Assembly: GCA_964445135.1 (NCBI GenBank)
Contig: CAYUJW010000011.1
Span: forward strand, 1 to 23,730
Length of the DNA stretch: 23,730 nt
Source: JACOTV01 sp964445135
GTDB lineage: Bacteria; Patescibacteriota; Microgenomatia; UBA1406; GWC2-37-13
Direction of reading: 5' to 3'
The first letter of the stretch is position 1. Each line of letters begins with the position of its first letter. The notes below the pieces were generated by a model. The model saw only the letters and a list, made by a program, of their open reading frames with translations. It did not search any database and had not been told where the DNA came from. Position numbers and translations under genes: made by a program. Below, piece by piece: positions 15,594 through 23,042 of the stretch.

Positions 15594-16313
15594 ATGGCAC
15601 AACGAAAAAAGAAAACATACACAAAAAAAGCGGTCTCCTCAGATGCTGCCAAACCTGAGTCAAAGGCAGCTGCACAAAAACCCCAATCTCGAACACAAAG
15701 CAGCGCAATGGTGGCCAACTACAAAGCACGCCTCCCAAACTTCATCGTCGGTGTGGTGGTCGTGTGCGCACTTCTTCTACTTGCACTCAGCTCGCTGAAC
15801 GGAAAATCAACAAGTGAAATAACACAAAATGGAATCTTCTCAATGTTTCAAAGCAAAGAAGCGCCAGAGAACATTCCCGAAGAAGTAAAAGAGAGCAGCA
15901 AATCAACCAGCTATACCGTTAAAGAAGGTGAATATTTGTGGAGCATCGCTGAGGCGGCATATGGCTCAGGATACAACGCATATGATATTGCTACCGCAAA
16001 TAAACTTGAGGCACCCTATGTAGTGGAGCCTGGTCAAAAGCTTGTACTCCCACCAGTTGAGCCAAGTGAGCCAACGATCGGAGAAGTGACTGAAACAGTT
16101 GAACCAACGGCAACAATTGTGCAAAGCAAACCTACAACGTATACCACTCGTGAAGGTGATTATTTGGCGAAGATCGCACAGGATGTATATGGAACGTCTG
16201 ATGTGTGGTACACGCTCTATGAAGCCAATATGGACAAGATTTATAACCCAGACATCTTGCCAATAGGCATAACACTCACCATTCCGGCCAGCGAAAACAC
16301 GGCGTCCAACTAG
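15594..16313 (+). CDS. Membrane-anchored protein with two LysM domains
   Basis: A 239-residue protein. Residues 1-47 are Lys/Ala/Gln-rich and likely cytoplasmic, and 48-68 form one membrane helix (NFIVGVVVVCALLLLALSSL). A Glu/Ser-rich linker follows, then LysM 1 (about 106-153, SYTVKEGEYLWSIAEAAYG ... VEPGQKLVLP) and, after a Pro/Glu/Thr linker, LysM 2 (about 182-231, TYTTREGDYLAKIAQDVYG ... ILPIGITLTIP). LysM domains bind N-acetylglucosamine-containing glycans, so the protein probably ties the membrane to peptidoglycan. No enzymatic domain is present. It stands alone between a consensus promoter and tRNA-Val. With murT/gatD and the glycan genes it adds to an envelope theme. The precise role is unknown. 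Confidence 0.88.
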   Translation: MAQRKKKTYTKKAVSSDAAKPESKAAAQKPQSRTQSSAMVANYKARLPNFIVGVVVVCALLLLALSSLNGKSTSEITQNGIFSMFQSKEAPENIPEEVKESSKSTSYTVKEGEYLWSIAEAAYGSGYNAYDIATANKLEAPYVVEPGQKLVLPPVEPSEPTIGEVTETVEPTATIVQSKPTTYTTREGDYLAKIAQDVYGTSDVWYTLYEANMDKIYNPDILPIGITLTIPASENTASN

Positions 16314-16363
16314 CTCATCCCAACTCCCAACAAGTGGCGCCAGCTGAATCGCTCATATCGTCA

Positions 16364-16382
16364 TAATTATTTTGTATAATTA
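16364..16382 (+). promoter_or_regulatory. TAATTAT/ATAATTA dyad containing a possible -10 box upstream of tRNA-Val
   Basis: TAATTAT (16364-16370) and ATAATTA (16376-16382) form a perfect 7-base inverted repeat around TTTGT. TATAAT (16375-16380) overlaps the right arm and lies about 77 bases before the tRNA. I see no matching -35 box. It may be the tRNA promoter, but this is uncertain. Confidence 0.3.
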
Positions 16383-16456
16383 CCCATGGTGTGAGCCTTG
16401 ATATAAGTGGAGCTTGTATACGTTGAGGTTTTCACGAAGAATGAATGGGTGAGATT

Positions 16457-16530
16457 GGCCGTTTAGCTCAGTTGGCTAGAGCGTTCGATTCACATTCGAG
16501 AGGTCATAGGTTCAAGTCCTATAACGGCCA
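16457..16530 (+). tRNA. tRNA-Val, anticodon CAC
   Basis: A full cloverleaf can be drawn by hand: acceptor GGCCGTT/AACGGCC, D-stem GCTC/GAGC, and anticodon stem TTCGA/TCGAG (one T-G pair) with loop TTCACAT. The T-arm is ATAGG-TTCAAGT-CCTAT and the discriminator is A. The anticodon CAC at 16491-16493 reads GTG valine codons. The 3' CCA is not encoded (CCC follows), so it must be added enzymatically. The GT2 gene starts 33 bases downstream and could share the transcript. Confidence 0.97.
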
Positions 16531-16563
16531 CCCATCGTTCGCCCCTATCTTTTGAATGTTTTG

Positions 16564-17406
16564 ATGGCACGCAAATCTACTAAAAAACGAAAAGAACTGG
16601 TTGCGGCCATGCAGACACCTCCACATATTGCATTTGTAATCATAACCACTGCATTACATACGCAACACACTGATCGGTTGCGCAAACAACTTCAAAAAGC
16701 GAAGATCCCCAATTGTACCGTCTACGTTGTTGAGAATAAGATCGGAGTCGACGGATATGCAAAGGGAGTAAATCGTGGCATGAAGGAAGCCCTTCAGGCG
16801 GGTGTTGAAATCATTTTTCTTGCCAATCCAGACATTGACATTGCATCCTTATTGACTCAACCATTTCTTGAGGCGGCAGACCATTTTGATGTATGGGGAT
16901 ACGCAATGCATCAGGATGAAACAACATATTTTGGAGGTGAAATAGATGCATGGCGATTGAGCGGAGGTCTTATTGCACAGCCATCCACATCGCGGTTTGC
17001 CCCATGTCATTTTGTTTCAGGTTCGCTCATGGCAGTAAACGCCGCAGCAGCCAAACGTATTGGCTGGTTTGATGAACGGTATGGTATGTACTACGAAGAC
17101 GTCGACTACTGTCAACGCGCCTCGGATTTGCACTTTCGTGTAGGAATAGACTCTGATCTTACCTATACCCACTTTGAACAGTCCGCACGTCACACATCAC
17201 AGGATGTGGGATACGAAAAAAAAGCATTACTTCAGGCAAGCCACTTACGTTTTTTCCTTCAGTATGCATCGGTACACAATGTCATATATGAAATCCTGAG
17301 ATATCCGATTACGTTTTTTAGCGAGCCAATATATGCGTTGTTGCTTCGTGAATTTGTGATGTCGCTTATTAAAAAAACCGTACACAAATATGCGAATCGC
17401 ACTTGA
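16564..17406 (+). CDS. GT2-family glycosyltransferase (rhamnosyltransferase-like)
   Basis: Inverting GT-A-type glycosyltransferase, probably acting on a lipid-linked surface glycan at the inner face of the membrane. It is 280 residues from the ATG at 16564 (an in-frame TTG at 16552 would add four). Family features are VVENKIGVDGYAKGVNRGM (donor-binding region), the metal-site LANPDIDI, and the acceptor-side FVSGSLMAV ... GWFDERYGMYYEDVDYCQRA with the likely catalytic acidic residues. This resembles WbbL-type rhamnosyltransferases, but the substrate cannot be read from sequence. The N-terminus is basic (MARKSTKKRK). The gene overlaps the next GT by 17 bases and leads a four-gene glycan cluster. 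No SD. Confidence 0.88.
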   Translation: MARKSTKKRKELVAAMQTPPHIAFVIITTALHTQHTDRLRKQLQKAKIPNCTVYVVENKIGVDGYAKGVNRGMKEALQAGVEIIFLANPDIDIASLLTQPFLEAADHFDVWGYAMHQDETTYFGGEIDAWRLSGGLIAQPSTSRFAPCHFVSGSLMAVNAAAAKRIGWFDERYGMYYEDVDYCQRASDLHFRVGIDSDLTYTHFEQSARHTSQDVGYEKKALLQASHLRFFLQYASVHNVIYEILRYPITFFSEPIYALLLREFVMSLIKKTVHKYANRT

Positions 17407-18385
17407 CGCAGCTGCCCTCCATGATGATCCTGCACAGCGCTTTGGAACAGCCACATTTAGCCAGCAGCTTATCAATGCTCTGTCTCAGTTTGGCAAACAC
17501 ACTTACCGAGCATATACGTTTCACACCCAACAAGTTGCGCCGCCCATGCGCACAGTTCACTTGCCAAAGCGGGCGTATATGCGCATTGCAACAAGTGCAT
17601 ATGAACTTGTTTCACCCTCTCAGATCTATCTCGCATTCAATCAGGCATTTCCATTGACCCGCGCCCGGGTATTTGGGTTTTCACATGGAGCTGCCGCACT
17701 TCTTTATCCCGCCTACTACTCAACTGCTGAGGTTAACAGACAAAAGTCACAGTTGGACCGCATGTTTGCCCACAGTGAGCGAGTTTTTACCACCTCAGAT
17801 GATGTGCGGGAACAACTACTCAGCTTGGGCTACACCACCCGCCCCATTCACGCACTTCCCATCGGACTTCCATATAACATGCGCCACCAATCCGCCAATA
17901 AAAAGCCAATCATATTGACAGTTGCGATGGACCACCCCATAAAACGCATAGACCGACTTGTTTCCTTATTTGTTCATATGCGACGCAAGTTCCCAATGCA
18001 AATGGGAGATTACACCCTGCAACTTGTTGGACCGCACGCCAAGCATCATGACCCCCAGCAGAATATCATTTGTACAGGATACGCCTCCCCCTCACAACTG
18101 GCCAAACTTTACCAGTCAGCCAAGATATATGTATGTATGAGTCAATATGAAAGTTTGCATTTCCCCTTTCTTGAAGCGCTTTGTGCAAATTGTGTCGCAA
18201 TTGGCATAAAAAGAAATGTTATTTCCGAATTAAAAGCGTATGTACATGAGGCGCAAAATGAGTCTGAACTTGAGCAATATATCCTCAAAGCATGTTCCTC
18301 AAATAAGCCGTACATCACGCCCAAGAGCTTTGCCGCCCAGTTTAATTGGGAAAAAACGGTTCGTGGACTTGAGTCTTGGTACTGA
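17390..18385 (+). CDS. GT4-family glycosyltransferase
   Basis: Retaining GT-B glycosyltransferase, 331 residues. The N-terminal domain begins MRIALDAAAL. The C-terminal nucleotide-sugar domain has ILTVAMDHPIKRIDRL (where many members have 'GR-x-x-x-KG'), LQLVGPH, and IICTGYASPSQLAKLYQSAKIYV. The E-x7-E motif ESLHFPFLE follows, expected to bind the donor sugar nucleotide. It overlaps the preceding GT2 by 17 bases and is followed after 19 bases by another GT2, so the three probably build the same glycan. The protein is somewhat shorter than typical GT4s (about 350-380). Sugar specificity cannot be inferred. Confidence 0.88.
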   Translation: MRIALDAAALHDDPAQRFGTATFSQQLINALSQFGKHTYRAYTFHTQQVAPPMRTVHLPKRAYMRIATSAYELVSPSQIYLAFNQAFPLTRARVFGFSHGAAALLYPAYYSTAEVNRQKSQLDRMFAHSERVFTTSDDVREQLLSLGYTTRPIHALPIGLPYNMRHQSANKKPIILTVAMDHPIKRIDRLVSLFVHMRRKFPMQMGDYTLQLVGPHAKHHDPQQNIICTGYASPSQLAKLYQSAKIYVCMSQYESLHFPFLEALCANCVAIGIKRNVISELKAYVHEAQNESELEQYILKACSSNKPYITPKSFAAQFNWEKTVRGLESWY

Positions 18386-18387
18386 TG

Positions 18388-18393
18388 TATAAT
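18388..18393 (+). promoter_or_regulatory. Possible -10 box before the second GT2 gene
   Basis: TATAAT overlaps the region just after the GT4 stop and ends 11 bases before the ATG at 18405, the spacing seen at other putative leaderless starts here. A weak TGGACT lies 18 bases upstream. It could be an internal promoter of the glycan operon. Confidence 0.4.
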
Positions 18394-18404
18394 GAATATT
18401 GCTC

Positions 18405-19205
18405 ATGTTAAGCGTAGTAATCATTGCCAAAAACGAACAGGACACTATTGGTCGCGCAATCGAATCGGTTTCGTGGGCAGATGAAATACTTCTTATTGAT
18501 AATAACTCGACAGATAAGACCGTGCTAAACGCCCGACACCGTGGGGCACATGTTATTCGAGATAATACCGATGGTGATTTTGCACATCTTCGAAATACCG
18601 GGCTCAAACACGCAAGCTCTGACTGGGTATTTTTTTTAGACGCTGATGAATGGGTGACACCCGCGCTTGCACAGTCGCTTCAGATGGTAACGTCGTACAA
18701 AAAAGCGGCATACAATTGCTATATGATCGGACGTCAGGACGTGTTTTGGGGACACACTCTTTCATTTGGCGAAACGTTCATGGCTCGTACGCGCGGCATC
18801 ATCCGGTTGGTCAAAAAAGAGTCAGGTGTTGAGTGGAAAGGAGCAGTCCATGAACAGCTACACATACCGGTTGTCGCAAGTGCCCGACTTGATGGGATGC
18901 TTATGCACACACCTCACCCAACCATTGCCTCATTTTTAAACCACATAAATTATTACAGCAGTGTTCGGGCACGTGAGCTTGCGCGAGCAGGACGAGCAGA
19001 AGGCAGCGCATTTTATCTTCAACTTTTTCTCTTTCCACCCCTTAAATTTATCTATACCTATGTGTTTCTGCTTGGGTTTTTAGATGGGGCTGCCGGATTT
19101 GTCTATTCATTCATGATGAGTTTTCATTCATTTTTGGTACGGGCAAAATGGTACCAGACAACCACCCTTGCAGCCCAAAAAACCATACCTTCCCCATCTT
19201 CATGA
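18405..19205 (+). CDS. GT2-family glycosyltransferase, WaaE/KdtX-like
   Basis: A 266-residue GT-A enzyme from the ATG at 18405 (a TTG at 18399 would add two residues). It begins MLSVVIIAKNEQDTIGRAI, with IDNNSTDKT for the nucleotide-binding loop and FLDADEWV carrying the metal-binding DAD. VEWKGAVHEQL is typical of lipopolysaccharide-core GT2s such as WaaE. The C-terminal part (about residues 200-255, LFLFPPLKFIYTYVFLLGFL then DGAAGFVYSFMMSFH) is hydrophobic and probably membrane-associated, also typical of that group. It overlaps the next gene by 4 bases (ATGA). Such enzymes occur in non-LPS bacteria for other glycans, so LPS is not implied. Confidence 0.9.
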   Translation: MLSVVIIAKNEQDTIGRAIESVSWADEILLIDNNSTDKTVLNARHRGAHVIRDNTDGDFAHLRNTGLKHASSDWVFFLDADEWVTPALAQSLQMVTSYKKAAYNCYMIGRQDVFWGHTLSFGETFMARTRGIIRLVKKESGVEWKGAVHEQLHIPVVASARLDGMLMHTPHPTIASFLNHINYYSSVRARELARAGRAEGSAFYLQLFLFPPLKFIYTYVFLLGFLDGAAGFVYSFMMSFHSFLVRAKWYQTTTLAAQKTIPSPSS

Positions 19206-20389
19206 AACGGTTGAGCTCATATGCGTTCTTACTCAGCTGCTTCCTTTTTCCGCTGGGCATGATTGGTAGAATCAGCATCTTTGATCAAACGATAAATGCA
19301 TATTGGTACGAAATCCCCTGGACCATATGGATTCTCACTACAATACGAGGTAGCATTGGTCGTCAAGCTCTTCAGACACGCTATGCATTTTCACTCATGG
19401 TTTTTCTCAGTCTGCTCTTGGTAAGCTTTGTCCTGTCGTTTGCACAATTTTCCCTCAGCAGCCATATGATTGCCGCCCTCTATGCGATTCGCCTCACACT
19501 ATATATGATTGCGATCGGGGTGGCGCTTACGTCCAAAATCAAAGTTCCGCGGCCTCACGACACCACCCACTTCCTCCTGGTTAGCACGATTGTGGTGGCA
19601 ATTATTCAGTTTGTCTTTTCGCCAGATATGTGGTGGCTCTATCCATCTGGGTGGGATCCCCATCATATGCGCATGGTCGGCACTTTTTTGGATAGCTCAC
19701 TTTCTTCAAGCATCTATGCAATGCTACTTTTGTTTGTTCTTTCCTCTCCCAAAATCCGCTTTCGTAAGCTCTACCTCAGTGCGCTTGCCGCCATATTTTT
19801 ACTCACCTTTGCCCGTGGAGCATATGTTGCGATGTTTATGGCGCTTATGGTATGGGCACTACAGAAAAAGCTCATTCTCCCCACACTTCTTGTCATTGCC
19901 TTTTCATGCGTGTTGCTTGTTGGTATTCCTAAGCCAACTGGCGAAGCAGGGCGTTTACTTCGCACATCAACCATCGAGGCGCGACTTGCAGATTACCAAG
20001 AAGCGCTTATCGTGTGGTCAAAGCACCCGCTGTTTGGAGTTGGATACAATCATATCCGAGATGTCAAAATATCAGGGTATGCAAAGCAAGTAGGCGTTGA
20101 GGGAGTAAACCATGCGGGCGCAGGCTTTCAGAACACATATCTAGTGATGTTGGCAACCATGGGAGTTGTTGGCCTCATCGCATATATTGCGGTTCTTACG
20201 GCGTGGTGGCAAAGCAGTGTCGGTATGCGCCCAATCATCACATTCCTTGGCGTATATAGTGTGTTTGATAACATCCTTCTGCATCCACATGTGCTCTTTG
20301 TGGCAACAGTCATCATGCTGCTACAGATTGGTTTGCATGCGGCAAAACGAGAAGAGTTAGAAAATGATGCGCACACCACCAAGATCTGA
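19202..20389 (+). CDS. O-antigen ligase/polymerase-like membrane protein (Wzy_C superfamily)
   Basis: Polytopic membrane protein of 395 residues with roughly ten hydrophobic segments. The ATG at 19202 overlaps the GT2 stop (ATGA) and gives MKRLSSYAFLLSCFLF; a longer frame from 19148 would add a polar stretch and is unlikely. The large outer loop (about 245-310) has the pattern of the WaaL/Wzy family: ARLADYQEALIVWSKHPLFG, then GVGYNH and a block QNTYLVMLATMGVVGL. In many relatives the last begins HN; here it is Q310-N311. It probably polymerises the glycan made by the three GTs or transfers it to an acceptor. Protein O-oligosaccharyltransferase is an alternative. It overlaps the convergent APC gene by 33 bases. 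Confidence 0.82.
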   Translation: MKRLSSYAFLLSCFLFPLGMIGRISIFDQTINAYWYEIPWTIWILTTIRGSIGRQALQTRYAFSLMVFLSLLLVSFVLSFAQFSLSSHMIAALYAIRLTLYMIAIGVALTSKIKVPRPHDTTHFLLVSTIVVAIIQFVFSPDMWWLYPSGWDPHHMRMVGTFLDSSLSSSIYAMLLLFVLSSPKIRFRKLYLSALAAIFLLTFARGAYVAMFMALMVWALQKKLILPTLLVIAFSCVLLVGIPKPTGEAGRLLRTSTIEARLADYQEALIVWSKHPLFGVGYNHIRDVKISGYAKQVGVEGVNHAGAGFQNTYLVMLATMGVVGLIAYIAVLTAWWQSSVGMRPIITFLGVYSVFDNILLHPHVLFVATVIMLLQIGLHAAKREELENDAHTTKI

Positions 20390-22108
20390 GTAATCAAATG
20401 GGTGGGTGTGATGGATAGATCCAATCATCATGCGATTTTTACGCACCTTATATTTTTTTGCAGCTTTATCAATCATTTCTGGACCAAAGTCTTCATCGAT
20501 GTAGTCTAGCTTTATGTCAAAGTGCGCAAATGCCCCGGCCTGCTGAAGTTTAGGCAATAACTCCTTGAGTTGATAATAGGTGTGATCGCGCTTTTTGTAC
20601 TCAGTACTTCGACATACCACAAGCTGAATATTCCAGCCCGTTTCATTGCGATCGATATAGTTGAGCGCTTGATACAGTCGGCGTTCATGATGCACGAAGA
20701 CCACAAATCGCCCATCAGTCACATCTTCAAAGTGGTCACGAATATATTTATTGATGCGCGGAAATCGTCGGGTGGTTCGAAGGAGAAATCGCATAATATA
20801 GTCCATATAGATAATACTCATAACAATGAGGATCGAAGGAATAAAGTAGAGTTCGAAAAATATAAGATTCTGGCGATCAATACGAATATTTCCTAAAATA
20901 CCCAGGAATGTTGCAAAAAACGCAAGCAAAACAACCACGACTGGCGCGCTATATGTACGCTTTAGCTCAGTGCGAGTTTCTTTCAAAATCAAATTACCAA
21001 ACGCAAACAAGCTCATAACTCCCAAAAATGCGATGGTATATACACCAGCGAGTGAGAGTAGATCGCCGCCTGTTGCCAACAGAATTGAGCTGCTGAGGAA
21101 GAAGAATAACAATATGATGCGAGGATACGAACCCTTTGAATTTATAGAGTTTAAGAAGCTTGGCAAACAGCTGTCACCGGCCATACGTGACAACAAACCA
21201 GAAACTCCAACGAATGAAGTAAGCACCGCACCTGACAAAACCAAAAATGCATCAGCCACGATCATGTATCGATACATATCTCCTCCAAGCACTTGAGCTG
21301 CGTTTGAAAGCAAGAAGTCTTTTGAAGCAACGATCGTCTCGTATGGCATACTATTGACCACAACCAATGCAATAAGTGGGTTAAATATAGCAACGCCAAT
21401 CAACATATTGCGAAGCGTTTTTCGAAATACCCCAGTGTCTTGCTCTTCCACAAAGTTTGCCGAGCTTTCAAATCCTGACACTCCAAGCAGGGACGCTGAA
21501 AATGCCAAATAAAGCGCCATCATGATCCCGCCTTTATTCGCAACAATCACATTTGTGTGTTGCAGGTTTTCCATAATGAGCGAATTGCCCCCAAGATAAT
21601 GAATGAGGCCTAAGGCAACGAACGAAGTGAGTGACACGATGTGAAAAATGAAAATGCCAAGGGCAACATTTGCCGAATCCTTGATACCTGAAATAACCAA
21701 ACACGCAAAAGCAAAAAGAAGCAGGATTGTCATGGGAATGACTGGAACCTCAAATACGGTATTCACATATTCAACTGCGACTTTGGCAGATATGACGGCT
21801 GTTGCAATATAGGACAAAAACGTCATAACACCAGCAATTGCCGCGATTATTTTACTGGTTCCGTTGAGCAAACAGTTATACGCGCCTCCGTTAATAGGCA
21901 GCGCTTCAACAACTTCTGTGTAGACTTTCTTATAGAGAAATAGTACGAATCCAATCATCAATAAAACAATTGGTGCGTATACTCCTGCAAACAAAACCGC
22001 AATACCCGATACATACAGCGATGAGCTCAAAATATCATTGCCGCAGATGGCGGTCGCAAACCATTGGCTCAGCTTTACGTGTGCGTGTTTTTTTGTCGGC
22101 TCAGACAT
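20357..22108 (-). CDS. APC-superfamily transporter fused to a C-terminal USP-like domain
   Basis: A 583-residue protein. Residues 1-~440 form about twelve membrane helices of an amino acid-polyamine-organocation transporter: the unwound helix-1 motif AICGNDILSSSLY, then INGGAYNCLLN, and GVSGFESSANFVEEQ in helix 6. The last ~120 residues (about 462-583) are soluble: GRFVVFVHHERRLYQALNYI, a central QLVVCRSTEY, then KYKVRKNRMMIGSIHHTHPF and the end GGVRIIF. This alternation and the terminal GG-V-R-(I/V)-(I/V) resemble a universal-stress-protein domain that could sense nucleotides and gate transport. The substrate is unknown. It starts 157 bases after the NDT-like gene with a terminator-like T tract between. 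Convergent 33-base overlap with the ligase gene. Confidence 0.85.
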   Translation of the reverse strand: MSEPTKKHAHVKLSQWFATAICGNDILSSSLYVSGIAVLFAGVYAPIVLLMIGFVLFLYKKVYTEVVEALPINGGAYNCLLNGTSKIIAAIAGVMTFLSYIATAVISAKVAVEYVNTVFEVPVIPMTILLLFAFACLVISGIKDSANVALGIFIFHIVSLTSFVALGLIHYLGGNSLIMENLQHTNVIVANKGGIMMALYLAFSASLLGVSGFESSANFVEEQDTGVFRKTLRNMLIGVAIFNPLIALVVVNSMPYETIVASKDFLLSNAAQVLGGDMYRYMIVADAFLVLSGAVLTSFVGVSGLLSRMAGDSCLPSFLNSINSKGSYPRIILLFFFLSSSILLATGGDLLSLAGVYTIAFLGVMSLFAFGNLILKETRTELKRTYSAPVVVVLLAFFATFLGILGNIRIDRQNLIFFELYFIPSILIVMSIIYMDYIMRFLLRTTRRFPRINKYIRDHFEDVTDGRFVVFVHHERRLYQALNYIDRNETGWNIQLVVCRSTEYKKRDHTYYQLKELLPKLQQAGAFAHFDIKLDYIDEDFGPEMIDKAAKKYKVRKNRMMIGSIHHTHPFDYSDLGGVRIIF

Positions 22109-22128
22109 GTTGGTTTTGGTGCAAAAAT

Positions 22129-22162
22129 AAAAAAAAACCCGCCCGTCAGATATTTGTCAGGC
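22129..22162 (-). terminator. Terminator-like stem and T tract between the NDT-like gene and the APC transporter gene
   Basis: Read on the minus strand, GCCTG (complement of 22158-22162) pairs with CGGGC (complement of 22141-22145), with a CA/TG extension beyond an A-A mismatch. GGG and nine T residues follow, then ATTTTT. It could end the upstream transcript or act as an attenuator in the leader of the transporter gene, whose ATG follows 20 bases later. The stem is modest. Confidence 0.5.
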
Positions 22163-22265
22163 TGATTCTCGAAAGACTATTGTATACCTGAGTATGACGA
22201 ATTAAACATACAGCACTTTGCCGTACGTTTATGCAACGTTACACACAAATTGAATGAAGACTAGG

Positions 22266-22823
22266 TTAGTGAGATGACTGCATGTCCTGTTCGATGAGCC
22301 AACGTAAATATCCAGATTTGGTCATTTGTTTCGTTTTTGCCACTTCATCCATATACATAATATATTTGCGAGATAGGTAGAAAGTAAACTTTATATCACG
22401 ATTATCTTTCACATACGCCATATAATCTTCAAGAATTGAAGTGATAGTTGTAGGAGTATATTTTTCGACCAATATTTGTTCGTTTTTGTGGTGCGTCAGA
22501 AGCGACGGCCCGCCACCTGTTCGATGAAGAATGAGAACTGGCACTCCAATTCGCGTTGCCATGGCAATCTCATACCCAACACTGACACTTGGCACTGAGG
22601 TTTCGGCAATAATACAATTACACGATTGAATCCACTGCTCAACTTGACGATTAAACGAGAGACGTTCATTTCGAGGTTTTTTTTCAACCGCCTCTTCATT
22701 TGTGTTAAGAATATGATCGGCAATCACCTCGTGACCCATTTTTTTTAAAATATCCACGATGTTTTCGTAGTACTTTTTGTTATGTTCGTGCGATGTAATC
22801 GAGCCGGTAAAATATACAATCAT
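22266..22823 (-). CDS. Nucleoside 2-deoxyribosyltransferase-like domain with a ribbon-helix-helix-like C-terminus
   Basis: A 185-residue protein. Residues 1-~135 resemble the nucleoside 2-deoxyribosyltransferase/DNPH1-like fold: N-terminal MIVYFTGSIT, and a nucleotide-binding block CIIAETSVPSVSVGYEIAMA whose E85 corresponds to the catalytic Glu of the family. GVPVLILHR follows. The last 42 residues (about 144-180: FTFYLSRKYIMYMDEVAKT, then MTKSGYLRWLIEQDM) have the beta-helix-helix pattern of ribbon-helix-helix DNA-binding domains (a strand, a helix, a turn before 'S-x-x-(I/L)-R', a second helix). I do not know a characterised protein with this arrangement. It is likely monocistronic, with promoter TTGCAA-17-TATACT. 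The function is unknown: enzyme, nucleotide-sensing repressor, or both. Confidence 0.7.
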   Translation of the reverse strand: MIVYFTGSITSHEHNKKYYENIVDILKKMGHEVIADHILNTNEEAVEKKPRNERLSFNRQVEQWIQSCNCIIAETSVPSVSVGYEIAMATRIGVPVLILHRTGGGPSLLTHHKNEQILVEKYTPTTITSILEDYMAYVKDNRDIKFTFYLSRKYIMYMDEVAKTKQMTKSGYLRWLIEQDMQSSH

Positions 22824-22871
22824 AGATGTGTATGCGTGAAATATGCATCAATGCAGTCCATCAAGATCACA

Positions 22872-22900
22872 AGTATATCAAATAAGATCAGGGCTTGCAA
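22872..22900 (-). promoter_or_regulatory. Promoter of the NDT-RHH gene
   Basis: On the minus strand TTGCAA (22895-22900) and TATACT (22872-22877) are separated by 17 bases. The predicted start lies about 42 bases before the ATG, a longer leader than at most genes here. That leader has no SD. Confidence 0.55.
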
Positions 22901-22944
22901 TGTGTGTTGGAATCGCCACATTAGACCAGATCAACGGCGCCTGA

Positions 22945-22950
22945 TATAAT
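22945..22950 (+). promoter_or_regulatory. -10 box of tRNA-Gly
   Basis: TATAAT ends 20 bases before the tRNA. TTAGAC at 22921-22926 could be a weak -35 with 18-base spacing. Position fits a tRNA promoter with a short 5' leader. Confidence 0.55.
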
Positions 22951-22970
22951 AGTATTCAATCCACACACGC

Positions 22971-23041
22971 GCGGGGTTAGTACAGTGGTAGTATGCATCC
23001 TTCCCAAGGATGAGATACGGGTCCGATTCCCGTACCCCGCT
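22971..23041 (+). tRNA. tRNA-Gly, anticodon CCC
   Basis: Cloverleaf by hand: acceptor GCGGGGT/ACCCCGC, D-stem GTAC/GTAT, anticodon stem CATCC/GGATG with loop TTCCCAA, T-arm ACGGG-TCCGATT-CCCGT, discriminator T as usual for glycine. The anticodon CCC at 23003-23005 reads GGG. CCA is not encoded (CCC follows). The first of three related hairpins starts two bases after the 3' end and may help processing. Confidence 0.97.
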
Positions 23042-23042
23042 C

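Noticed and set aside
16314..16350. GTGGCGCCAGC region after the LysM gene as a terminator
   Set aside because: Only a short TGGCGCCA palindrome without loop or T tract.
16398..16422. TTGATA ... TATACG as a tRNA-Val promoter
   Set aside because: The spacer is only 13 bases, too short for a normal sigma70 promoter.
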